NCBI GenBank assembly: GCA_016235345.1
Contig: JACRLG010000007.1
Span: 186,001-250,000 of the forward strand
Direction of reading: 5' to 3'
DNA length: 64,000 bases
DNA from: Deltaproteobacteria bacterium
GTDB lineage: Bacteria > Desulfobacterota > Desulfobacteria > Desulfobacterales > Desulfatibacillaceae
Positions 33,898-42,031 of this stretch are shown here, in pieces; position 1 is the stretch's first letter; each line of letters starts with the position of its first letter. A program made the position numbers and the translations under genes. The notes below the pieces were generated by a model. The model worked only from the letters and a program-made list of their open reading frames with translations, had not been told where the DNA came from and did not search any database.

Positions 33898-35247
33898 CTA
33901 TGATGCTCTTCTGCCGTGCCTGGTGGTCAGTACATAGCCGAATTTTTTGGATTTGCCCGGTTCCAGGCCCACAACGTATTTCACGGTGTCCTTGTCCACT
34001 TTTTGGTGCGTGACTTCCTTGTCCGTATCTTTCACGGTCCAGTCGTTGGTGGAAAAGTTGCGGGTGATCTCGACCTTTACCGGGATGTCGCGGGTGTTTA
34101 CGACCTCGATCTCGAAGGTTCTCACCTCGTCCCAGCCCACCGGGTTGTTCTGTGTGTCGAAGAGGAATTTCTCGGTTTTGAATTCCATCAGAACAGGCTT
34201 TACAAGCACGTTTTCAGCAGGCCCAAGGGACAGCTCGGCGTCCTGCTCCACCGGGATGTACTTGAAGGACGAGCTTCCCTCGTAGGCGAGATTGGCCTTT
34301 TCATCCAGGGCGCGGAAAACCTTGATGGTTCCGTCCGGGATGGGTGTCATGCCCAGCTTGTGCTCCCTGTCGTTTTTAAACTTGAGAAACCTTATGACCG
34401 ATCCGCCGTAGCGCTCCTCCTCGTACTTGTAGAGGCTGACCACCGGCACACCCTGGGCCTCGAAACTGGGCATGAGCTTGCTCCAGCCCGTGGGTATGGT
34501 GTCCCGGCCCTCGATTGTATAGAGGTAATACTCGGAGACGCCCTCCTTTTCGATCTCCCTTGGCCTGGACCAGCCGGATTCGGCCACGGCCATGTCCATG
34601 GCCTCGGTCATTGCGGCCTTGGCCTGCCGGGCCGCTCCGGCAAAGCGGGGGGCTGGCAGGGGAGGGGCGGCAGGCCCTTCTGGCCTGCCGTAGGGGGCCT
34701 CCCTGCGGGCAAGGTCCACTATCCGGTCCACCAGGGAGATGGTCCCCACAACGAGCCTTACCTGGGCGTTTTCGTAGTCTTCGCCGCTTGCGTTCTCCAC
34801 CCTCACGTTGCCGGAAAGCAGCATGGTCTTTTCGTCGGCTGAAAGGGTTGCGGTGTAGAAGGCCCGCCAGGAAAGGCCGCTTGTGAGATAAGTCAGCTCC
34901 ATTGGAACGTCGCCGGAAATCCGGCTCTCCAGCCGCCAGATGCCCGCGTTCTGGATTCTTGGGGGATATTCCAGGCCCAACACGCTTATCTTGTCGGCGA
35001 ATTTTTTGGGGTACATCTCAAGGCTCGTGGGGTCAATCAGGGTGTTGGCCCAGGCGAACTGAAGGGCGTTTTCCCCGGTTTTGAAGGTGAGCCCGCGTGC
35101 CTCTCGCACGAAGGTGAGATCGGCTGAATTGTAGATGGTGAGCTGGACCGAGTCGCGGTCTGGCAGGGTGACCAAGTCCACCTTGGCGAAGGCGGGCGGC
35201 GTGCCGACAGCAAGAATTATAAGGATCGACGCGAATTTTTTCAGCAT
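33898..35247 (-). CDS. Secreted DUF4139 domain protein 1
   Basis: A 449-residue protein with a signal peptide (FASILIILAVGTPPAFA) and the DUF4139 core: VTLPDRDSVQLTIYNSADLTFVRE at the start, YLTSGLSWRAFYTATLSADEK, NVRVENASGEDYENAQVRLVVG and EIEVVNTRDIPVKVEITRNF near the end. A Pro/Ala-rich linker lies at about 188-215. Domain function is unknown; it is a beta-rich envelope or periplasmic protein. It is paired with a shorter paralogue 13 nt upstream. Its stop TAG touches MITE copy B. Confidence 0.82.
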   Translation of the reverse strand: MLKKFASILIILAVGTPPAFAKVDLVTLPDRDSVQLTIYNSADLTFVREARGLTFKTGENALQFAWANTLIDPTSLEMYPKKFADKISVLGLEYPPRIQNAGIWRLESRISGDVPMELTYLTSGLSWRAFYTATLSADEKTMLLSGNVRVENASGEDYENAQVRLVVGTISLVDRIVDLARREAPYGRPEGPAAPPLPAPRFAGAARQAKAAMTEAMDMAVAESGWSRPREIEKEGVSEYYLYTIEGRDTIPTGWSKLMPSFEAQGVPVVSLYKYEEERYGGSVIRFLKFKNDREHKLGMTPIPDGTIKVFRALDEKANLAYEGSSSFKYIPVEQDAELSLGPAENVLVKPVLMEFKTEKFLFDTQNNPVGWDEVRTFEIEVVNTRDIPVKVEITRNFSTNDWTVKDTDKEVTHQKVDKDTVKYVVGLEPGKSKKFGYVLTTRHGRRAS

Positions 35248-35260
35248 GGAGGCCCCCCGA

Positions 35261-36394
35261 TCATTCCCGGATGTTTCTTCTGTGATAGTGCATGGAAAGC
35301 TCCTGTTTTGAGCGGGGAGCGAGCTTCACCGAAAATTCCAGGGTTTCGGAATCCTTTTTCACGTATTCCATGTTGCAGGCTTCCATGTCCCACTGGCCGG
35401 GGATGTGCTGTATGAGGGTTAGGACGGCGGGCCGGTCCTTGAAATTTTCCACCTTCGCGGTGACGATTTCATCGGTGTCGTAGAGCACTACCCTGCCGGA
35501 GCTGTTCCTTCTAATATTTACCCGCTCCTCCTTCATCTTGCGCTGTGTGACCACCACGTCCCGGCTCTGGCCCACGTTGACTTCCATGCGCTTGCCCACC
35601 GGAACGAAGCCGGATTCGTCCTCGCCAAGAAACATGGCGCTTCCCTTGGGATCGATCTGAAAAACCCGGACCTTGCCCGCGTCTAAGGGGCCAAGCCCAA
35701 GGCCCGCCGCCTGAGTGTTTTCAAGGCGGTAGCTCACCGGGATACCCACATTTGCTTCCTCCTTTTCCGGGTCCCAGGGAAGATTGGCGGAATCGAAGGT
35801 CCATACCTTGACCACCGGCAGGGCGGCCTTTTCCATGACCAGCCTCTGAAGGGTCTCCTCGTGGCCTATGGAGCGGGTGAAGGCGGGCCTGCCCGGAAGC
35901 GCCACGGTGGCGGACGCGAAATCCTCGCCCGAAAAATTGCGGACAACCGCGTACTCGGAAAGGGTCATGCGGGCCTCATCTGCGTCCAGCACGCCCTTGT
36001 AGACGGCGAGCCTGTCGATTAAGGCGAGAAGGTAGCTTATGCGGACCGTGGCCTCGGAGGGGGCGTCCGCCCACACATCCCATATAAGTGCGTTTTCGCC
36101 TGGCGGGTAGCTCACCGAAATGAGCCTTACGCCGGATTTGGGGGAAATGACCGCAAGCCTGATGGAATCTGCGTCAACGAATACGCCCTTCCAGGCGAAG
36201 TCCACGCGGTTTGCGCCCTTCCGCAGAGTCAAAACCCGGTCTTCCTGGATGAGGGTGGCGATAGGGTTATCCATGCGGATCATGGTCCGCCCGCGTTCGG
36301 GAAGGGTGGTGAGCTTGGTGCGGGCGTAAGCCGGATGGGCCGTGCAAAGGACGAGGGCCGCGAGCGCCGCTGTCATCATAAATGTCTTGCGCAT
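35261..36394 (-). CDS. Secreted DUF4139-like protein 2
   Basis: A 377-residue paralogue of the next gene with its own signal peptide (MTAALAALVLCTAHPAYA). Matching segments are LTTLPERGRTMIRMDNPIA, ALIWDVWADAPSEATVRISYL, EYAVVRNFSGEDFASATVAL and IVTAKVENFKDRPAVLTLIQ. The two genes are 13 nt apart, which suggests one operon and perhaps a heteromeric complex (inference). Function unknown. Confidence 0.78.
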   Translation of the reverse strand: MRKTFMMTAALAALVLCTAHPAYARTKLTTLPERGRTMIRMDNPIATLIQEDRVLTLRKGANRVDFAWKGVFVDADSIRLAVISPKSGVRLISVSYPPGENALIWDVWADAPSEATVRISYLLALIDRLAVYKGVLDADEARMTLSEYAVVRNFSGEDFASATVALPGRPAFTRSIGHEETLQRLVMEKAALPVVKVWTFDSANLPWDPEKEEANVGIPVSYRLENTQAAGLGLGPLDAGKVRVFQIDPKGSAMFLGEDESGFVPVGKRMEVNVGQSRDVVVTQRKMKEERVNIRRNSSGRVVLYDTDEIVTAKVENFKDRPAVLTLIQHIPGQWDMEACNMEYVKKDSETLEFSVKLAPRSKQELSMHYHRRNIRE

Positions 36395-36452
36395 TTTTCG
36401 GACCTTTGAAGTAGTTTCCCGTGAAGTATTGGGTTGTTAGGCAAGGGCATAA

Positions 36453-36642
36453 CAGCCTGTTGAAAAACTCAAATTTGACAGGCTGATGAAAAACGATGAG
36501 CCGCAAGGCGTGCGAAAAGCCAATGAGTCAAGCGTACCCGCCCAAGAAATCGCAGAGTTCTTGGGCTAAATCAGTATGTTCGTACGTGACGGAATTGGCT
36601 TTGAAGCACGAACACTGCCGGGTCGCGTTTTTCGGCAGCCTG
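36453..36642. repeat. MITE-like element family 1, copy C (long form)
   Basis: About 190 bp from CAGCCTGTTGAAAAA to TTTTTCGGCAGCCTG, with the 5' hairpin CAGCCTGT/ACAGGCTG and the GCCCAAGAA/TTCTTGGGC module. It is nearly identical to copy B over most of its length. It lies in the 330-bp gap between the DUF4139 pair and the CBM48 gene. Confidence 0.75.
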
Positions 36643-36723
36643 ATAAAAAGAAACAGCCGGAAACACCTCCCCCTTGCCGGGGTTGTGCTCGGCTTCTGGT
36701 GAATCACGTTTCCTAAAAACGCA

Positions 36724-37032
36724 CTATATGGCCACCACCGAATTTTCCGAGCCGGTGAACGGGCTTGGAACGTAGCGGTCGGCCTCCCAGTCGTTTTCCC
36801 ACACGTCGCCGTTTATGAGATAGCGGTACTGGTACTCCCGGCCCGACTGAAGCTCCAGGGTCACCTTGAAAGACCCGTCCCTGCCTTTTTTCATGGGAGT
36901 TGCGGTGATGTCCCAGTCGTTCATCTCGCCCACCAGATTGACGCTTTTCGCCATTTCTGCGGCGGCTGTGGGAAGGATGAAGGTGATCTTGCAGGTGCCC
37001 TTTTTTTTGAGGTACTGCTTGATTACGCTCAT
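36724..37032 (-). CDS. CBM48/glycogen-recognition domain protein
   Basis: A 102-residue stand-alone Ig-like carbohydrate-binding domain of the isoamylase-N/AMPK-beta type: FILPTAAAEMAKSVNLVGEMNDWD, TPMKKGRDGSFKVTLELQSG and YQYRYLINGDVWENDWEADRY. These Trp/Tyr positions make up the glycan-binding face in relatives. No catalytic domain is attached; it may bind glycogen or act as an adaptor. Start follows an AAGGAGG ribosome site. Confidence 0.85.
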   Translation of the reverse strand: MSVIKQYLKKKGTCKITFILPTAAAEMAKSVNLVGEMNDWDITATPMKKGRDGSFKVTLELQSGREYQYRYLINGDVWENDWEADRYVPSPFTGSENSVVAI

Positions 37033-37160
37033 ATATGGCCTCCTTTTGGCGGTACTTGCCTGTGTAGAGCCTTAAGGGAAATGGCGTTTTTGGCGCGGAG
37101 CCGTTTGAAAGAGCGTTTTGAAGGGCGTTTCATGTGCCGGGCCTCCCGAAGGAAGCGCCG

Positions 37161-38162
37161 CTAATGCTGGGTTCCGGGGCTTTCCATGCGGATGGAAAGG
37201 TTGATGTCGCCTTTTTTGGGGCCTGATTCCAGCTTGCGCTTGGCCAGAACGATTCCGGTGCCCCAGAACATGACGAAATGCGAGAAGAATTGGAGCTTGT
37301 TGAGCCGCTGGCCCACTTCCACGCCCACCACGTAGTCTGCGTCCTTGGCCGGGACCGAGACGTGTATCTTGTTGCTGGTCTGGGCCGTAACTTCCAGTTC
37401 TATGGGCTTTCCGGACTTGGGGCCGGATTCGGGTGTGATTTCTAAGGAGCAGATTTCGATCTGGTCCTCGCCCGCAGCCTCTTCGGCGGCCGCTTCAGCC
37501 GCAAGCTGAATGGCGCTGGGCGCGGCCTTCAGGCCGGTAACCTCTCCGGCATCCGGCTCGTAAACGGGTTCGGGCGCTTCCCTTCTGGGAAGAACCACGT
37601 TCACGCCCTTTTTGCGCATGAGGTCTTCAAAGAAGGCCGCCATGCCTTCCAGCTGTTCGTTGGAGAACATTTCGGAGCGCAGCCACTGCCTGTACTGGTC
37701 TATGGCGGCGTCCACCGAGGAAATGGCTATGTGGCACTTCAGAATGTTTTTCGCGGCCTGGATTCTAAGGGTTTCGTCGGAAAGAAGGCGCTGGAACTCG
37801 GCCAGGGCGCGGTCGAACTGCCTCATCTGGGCAAGGGCGATGGCCCCCTTGAAGGCGTTGGCGGCCTTTTCCTTCTCGTCCCCGCCCGCCGTGAAAAAGC
37901 CTTTGACCAGGTCCTGAACATTGGCCGAGGCCACCTGTTCGGGGCCCAGGGCCTCTTCGAGGTCTGAAGCCTCCCTGTCGACGGCTTTGATTTTTTTCTG
38001 GATGGCGTCTAAAAGCTGGTCGCGGTTTTTTATGTTGGGGTTTTGCTCAAGAAGACCGGTTACTTCAATATACTTGTCCCGCGCCTCCTCCAGGAGGCCC
38101 TGCTGCCTGTATATTTCCGCCTCCTTGAAAAGCGTTTGTATGCGGGTTCTCAAATCCATCAA
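37161..38162 (-). CDS. TPR-like protein with a C-terminal beta domain
   Basis: A 333-residue protein without a clear family name. The N-terminal ~180 residues are helical with TPR character (EAEIYRQQGLLEEARDKYIEV, AIALAQMRQFDRALAEFQRLL). An Ala/Glu-rich linker (AAEAAAEEAAGE) follows, then an ~100-residue basic beta-rich domain (LEVTAQTSNKIHVSVPAK...) that vaguely resembles PilZ domains but lacks their RxxxR/DxSxxG signature. No signal peptide. Neighbours are signalling genes, but a shared role is only suggested. Confidence 0.7.
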   Translation of the reverse strand: MMDLRTRIQTLFKEAEIYRQQGLLEEARDKYIEVTGLLEQNPNIKNRDQLLDAIQKKIKAVDREASDLEEALGPEQVASANVQDLVKGFFTAGGDEKEKAANAFKGAIALAQMRQFDRALAEFQRLLSDETLRIQAAKNILKCHIAISSVDAAIDQYRQWLRSEMFSNEQLEGMAAFFEDLMRKKGVNVVLPRREAPEPVYEPDAGEVTGLKAAPSAIQLAAEAAAEEAAGEDQIEICSLEITPESGPKSGKPIELEVTAQTSNKIHVSVPAKDADYVVGVEVGQRLNKLQFFSHFVMFWGTGIVLAKRKLESGPKKGDINLSIRMESPGTQH

Positions 38163-38728
38163 AAATGGCCCGTGGTCTTTTCAAGTTTAGCCGCGCCACC
38201 CGGCGGAGAGGTGAGAATGGAAAAAAGGCGGCAAGCGCTTTCGGTCCTTGAATATGGAGGAAGGCTGTGTGATCGAAAGGAAGCCATCTTTTTCCACGCC
38301 GATTTCATATAACACGGATCATGGCTAAAATCCAACTTTTATCACCCAGCCCCGAAACCAGGATCGCCGCGATGCGATTTGGCGTCGGTCTGCCACGAAC
38401 GCCAACCCTGCCTCCTCATTGGCTTTTCGCGCCGCATGGCATTTTTGCCAAAGCGTAAAAGTAGCCTTTCAGCGGGATGAAAGCCCCGGAAAACGTCTGC
38501 AAAACCACTTATTGCCTGACTTTATAGAAAAGCAGGGGGTAATGTCAATAATTCCAGCACAGTCTTAAGAGCCTACCCATAAATAATATTTGCATCCGAT
38601 TGAGGATTCTCCCGGCAAGCTTTGTTGCGCCCTTATGGAATACAATAAGTATTACTCAGTCGCGCGCCTTGCTTTCCGGGCGAATCTTCAATCCCGGTGC
38701 GACAATCTTATTTACGGACATGCTCTAA
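38163..38728. other. Non-coding gap with degenerate repeat traces
   Basis: About 570 bp without a credible gene. It holds short hairpins such as CTTTCA-GCGGGA-TGAAAG (about 38474-38491) and GGCATTTTTGCC, and a stretch reading (minus) GCGCGAAAAGCCAATGAG that resembles the interior of MITE family 1. It may be remnants of older insertions. Confidence 0.4.
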
Positions 38729-38929
38729 CAGCCTGTTGAAAAAGGCTTGATATGAAGCCTGGATACCAGTCTGAATATTGGCGATGAAGTGCAAGTGGTG
38801 CGAAAAGCCAAGAGTCACGCGTACCCGCCCAAGAAAGCGCAGAGTTCTTGGGCTAAATCAAGATGTTCGTACGTGAAGGAATTGGCTTTGAAGCACGGGC
38901 ACTGTCAATTCGCGTTTTTATACAGGCTG
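38729..38929. repeat. MITE-like element family 1, copy D (long form)
   Basis: About 201 bp from CAGCCTGTTGAAAAA to TTTTTATACAGGCTG, with the GCCCAAGAA/TTCTTGGGC module. Its right end directly touches the TAG stop (38930-38932) of the cyclase gene. Confidence 0.75.
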
Positions 38930-40402
38930 CTAAGGAAAGTTTGCGCCGGATATCCGGTAAACCGTGACGGTTTCGTTTACCCCCTTGAATTGAACGTCTT
39001 CCATCTGCTCCGAACTGACGCAGCTTTCGACTTTTTCTATGGTGTGGCGGGTGGTGAGTATCTGGCCCGGCTCGGCGTGGGCGCAGAGACGGCGCGCCAG
39101 GTTCACCGCAGTGCCGATAACCGTGTATTCGTAACGCGAGGCGCTGCCAACGTTTCCCGCCACAACGAGCCCGGTGTTTATTCCTATGCCCAGGCCCAGG
39201 CCTCCGAAAAACGGCGAGCGCCTTGTGAATTTTTCCTTTAAGCTCTCGAAATAGGTCATCATTTCAAGGGCCGTTTTTACGCCGTTGACCGCTGCGTTTT
39301 CAAGAGGAAAGGGAGCGCCGAAAAAGGCCATGACCTCATCGCCAATGAACTTGTCTATGCTCCCCTCGTTTTCGAAAACAGCCTTGTTCATCACCGAGTA
39401 GAACTCGTCCAGAAAACCCATGATGAGTTCGGGATCGGTCATGGAAAGCATGGCCGAAAAGCCCCTTATGTCGGAAAAAAGAACCGTGAGATCGACCTTT
39501 TCCCGCATTATGTTGGGGCTTCCGCCGTCTCCCACCTTCTCCATGAGCTTCTGTACCACTAGGGGGGAGTGAAGCTGGCCCAGCATGGTCTGAAGCTGAA
39601 TCCTCCTGCTCTTTTCCTTTAAAAGCAGCGAATTGTGAATGGCCACGGCGGCGTTGTTGGCGAATATGGTGATGAGCTTGAGATCGCTTTCCTCAAACCT
39701 CCGTCCGGGGTTCATGAGGTTTACGTTCAAGACGCCTATGCTCTTGTCTGCAAGTTTTAAGGGCACGCATAGGGACGAGCTTATGGGGGCATTTTTCTGG
39801 GTCAGGCCGGGAAACCTGGCGGAATCAACCTGGCCGTTCAACAGGAGCGGCTGGCCGTTTTGGGCCACCCATCCGCTGATACCCTTGCCCATGGCGATTC
39901 TGGCGTTCTTGGCGTATTCGGAGCCCAAGCCGTAGCAACTTTCGGTGGTGAGCGTCTGTCCGGCCTCGTCGAGAAGCATGATGGAGCTTCTGTCCGCGTG
40001 GAAGCAGGCCAGCATTTCCCTTGTTATGATGTCCAGGATGTTCGGCAACTGTTGCTGGCTGTTGATGCTGGAACTGACTTCCAGGAGGGAGCTAAGTATT
40101 TCAACGTCGCGTATGAGCTTTTCGCTTTCGCGCCGCTCCTGTTCCACGGCAACGAGGTACATCCTTATTTTGCGCTGGGTGATTATCACGTATGCGCAGA
40201 AAAGAAGAACAAGAATGGTTACCGAAACGGTATAGACGTAGAAATCTTTTGAAAGCGTGGCGACTTCGGAATTGCTTATGATGGCGTCGTAGGAGATGCT
40301 GAGAAGTACAAGGGTCAAATACAAAATGATGGCTATGGCGATGAGGAGAAGCTGCCAGTTCTTGCTTTCCGGCACAATATGACTGTTTTTGTCGGGTTTC
40401 AT
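38930..40402 (-). CDS. Membrane GAF-domain class III adenylate cyclase
   Basis: A 490-residue cyclase. Two membrane spans (about 18-36 and 57-75), a GAF sensor (about 100-255) and a class III catalytic domain (about 305-480). Metal-binding aspartates are in LFSDIRGFSAML and DKFIGDEVMAFFG; the purine-site pair is Lys (DKFIG) and Thr (TVIGTAVN), the K/T pattern of class IIIb adenylate cyclases, and the transition-state Asn/Arg lie in VNLARRL. It should make cAMP in response to a ligand sensed by GAF. MITE copy D touches its stop codon. Confidence 0.92.
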   Translation of the reverse strand: MKPDKNSHIVPESKNWQLLLIAIAIILYLTLVLLSISYDAIISNSEVATLSKDFYVYTVSVTILVLLFCAYVIITQRKIRMYLVAVEQERRESEKLIRDVEILSSLLEVSSSINSQQQLPNILDIITREMLACFHADRSSIMLLDEAGQTLTTESCYGLGSEYAKNARIAMGKGISGWVAQNGQPLLLNGQVDSARFPGLTQKNAPISSSLCVPLKLADKSIGVLNVNLMNPGRRFEESDLKLITIFANNAAVAIHNSLLLKEKSRRIQLQTMLGQLHSPLVVQKLMEKVGDGGSPNIMREKVDLTVLFSDIRGFSAMLSMTDPELIMGFLDEFYSVMNKAVFENEGSIDKFIGDEVMAFFGAPFPLENAAVNGVKTALEMMTYFESLKEKFTRRSPFFGGLGLGIGINTGLVVAGNVGSASRYEYTVIGTAVNLARRLCAHAEPGQILTTRHTIEKVESCVSSEQMEDVQFKGVNETVTVYRISGANFP

Positions 40403-40703
40403 GCCGTATGGAAAATCCCTGCATTATTCGTGGCGCGCCGGAGAGAGCGTTTCCGGGAAGGCCTTTTCGGGCCGCTTTTCATAAACCTGCCCGGCCAGCA
40501 GACGCCTTGCGGATTGATTTCGACGGGCCTTGCGCTAAGCCCTCACGGGGAAACGATGAACATTTTCATCGAGGTTTCCATAAAAAATAACATTTATCAT
40601 ACGAAGATGAAAAAAGGTAGATTTTTTTGTAATGCCACCGGGGGAATAAGGCTGCGAAGTTTGGGGGCCTTGCCATGAGAACCGGAAAGCGCCTCCCGTG
40701 GTT
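40403..40703. other. Intergenic gap, no gene seen
   Basis: Contains the cyclase 5' region and the 3' end of the HD-GYP transcript; AT-rich short stretches near 40570-40630 but no clear terminator stem or ORF with a ribosome site. Confidence 0.4.
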
Positions 40704-41984
40704 TCAATCGAAGGATTGCAGAACGCGCGCGAAATTGGCCACAAGAAAGGGGTCGAACTGGGAGCCTGTCCTGTTCTGGATGAGTTTTAGGGCCGAGGCT
40801 ATGGGGTGGGCCGGGCGGTATGGTTTTCTGGTTCGCAGGGAGTCGTAGGCGTCGGCCAGGCCCACCATCTGGCTTACCGCGTGAGGGTGGGAGATGCGGC
40901 GCTGGCGTGGGTAGCCGCGTTCCCCCCTGTAGTGGACGTGGTGCTCGTAAGCGGCCACCACGGCGATGGGCGGAATTTTCGGGTTCTGGATCAGAATCTG
41001 CGCCCCGAAAAGCGAGTGCTGGGCCATCAGGACTTTCTCCTCGGCGGAAAGGGGAAGGGCCTTGTTCAGGAGGGCCGGTTCTATGGCGCATTTTCCCACG
41101 TCGTGCAAAAGCCCGGCCACAACTATGTCTTTTGCAAGTCCTTCGGGCGCGCCCAGCATCCGGGCCTGGGCCGCGCACAGAAGGGCCACGTTCACGCTGT
41201 GCTTGTAGGAAAGCTCGTCATGGTTCTTGAGCGGCCACAGGGCCTCCATTACATAGGAATACTTGAGAAAATAGTTGATGAAATTCATGAGGGTCTCCTG
41301 CATGGAGACCCTCTCGGAAATGGACGTTGACGCAAGGGTGCGCACCGCGTCCCTGGCGCGGCCCAGAAGGGCGGCGTCGAGCTGCTCCAGGCGCTTTCCC
41401 GCACCGGGCGCCCCGGAACTTTTAAGATCGTCAACCTGTTCCTGGGTGACCGCTCCAGAGGCCAGGAGGTTCACTATGGTGTGGTGGGAAAGCTTGATCT
41501 TGCCCACGGCCCCGGTGGTGAGCCTTCCGAAATGGATGTGAGGGGAAGCCTTTATCACCCGCCTCTCCGCCGGTCGGCCCTTTTCGTCCTGGCCCATCAT
41601 GTTCAGTATGAAAATCTTGAGTTCGTCCGCCGTCATGCCCTTAATCAGCGTCAGTTTGCCGATTCCCAGGGAATGCATGAATCCGCCCAGCTTGGTGAAC
41701 TGAACCCCGTAGCGGTTCATGGGTTTTCCGTCGAACAGAATCTCCTTTTCAAGACACATGAAGGAAACTTCCCTGGCGAATCCGAAAGCCTGGGCGGCCT
41801 TTTTTTCCGTAAGGGTTATGGCGCGGTTGAACTGGGAATGGGTGGGCGAGTAGATGAGGGTGTTCCGGAGGGAAGCCATGAGAAGCGAGGCCAGGGCGAT
41901 AACCGCCTCGTCCAGGGTTTCGGGGCGCTTTTTCCCGGCTTCCTCGATGTCCAGGTCAAAACTCTGTATCTGGGATACATCCAT
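40704..41984 (-). CDS. HD-GYP phosphohydrolase (c-di-GMP phosphodiesterase type)
   Basis: A 426-residue protein. The C-terminal HD-GYP domain keeps HSVNVALL (His262), GLLHDVGK (His294-Asp295), MAQHSLFG (His323), YEHHVHYRGERGYP (His348/349, GYP 357-359) and a conserved LADAYDSL, so metal binding and c-di-GMP hydrolysis are expected. Residues ~25-150 are a separate sensor-like domain (LRNTLIYSPTHSQ) that is also found at the start of the next gene upstream, the HEAT-repeat protein. The two genes are 47 nt apart and likely co-transcribed. Confidence 0.9.
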   Translation of the reverse strand: MDVSQIQSFDLDIEEAGKKRPETLDEAVIALASLLMASLRNTLIYSPTHSQFNRAITLTEKKAAQAFGFAREVSFMCLEKEILFDGKPMNRYGVQFTKLGGFMHSLGIGKLTLIKGMTADELKIFILNMMGQDEKGRPAERRVIKASPHIHFGRLTTGAVGKIKLSHHTIVNLLASGAVTQEQVDDLKSSGAPGAGKRLEQLDAALLGRARDAVRTLASTSISERVSMQETLMNFINYFLKYSYVMEALWPLKNHDELSYKHSVNVALLCAAQARMLGAPEGLAKDIVVAGLLHDVGKCAIEPALLNKALPLSAEEKVLMAQHSLFGAQILIQNPKIPPIAVVAAYEHHVHYRGERGYPRQRRISHPHAVSQMVGLADAYDSLRTRKPYRPAHPIASALKLIQNRTGSQFDPFLVANFARVLQSFD

Positions 41985-42031
41985 GATGGCGCGCCTTTTT
42001 ACGCTTCTGTTTCCGGGCCGCCCGGAGCCTT

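Noticed and set aside
38313-38520. c-di-GMP (GEMM) or other riboswitch near the cyclase/HD-GYP genes
   Set aside because: A few hairpins exist but the conserved GEMM nucleotides are absent, and no gene starts just downstream in the right direction.
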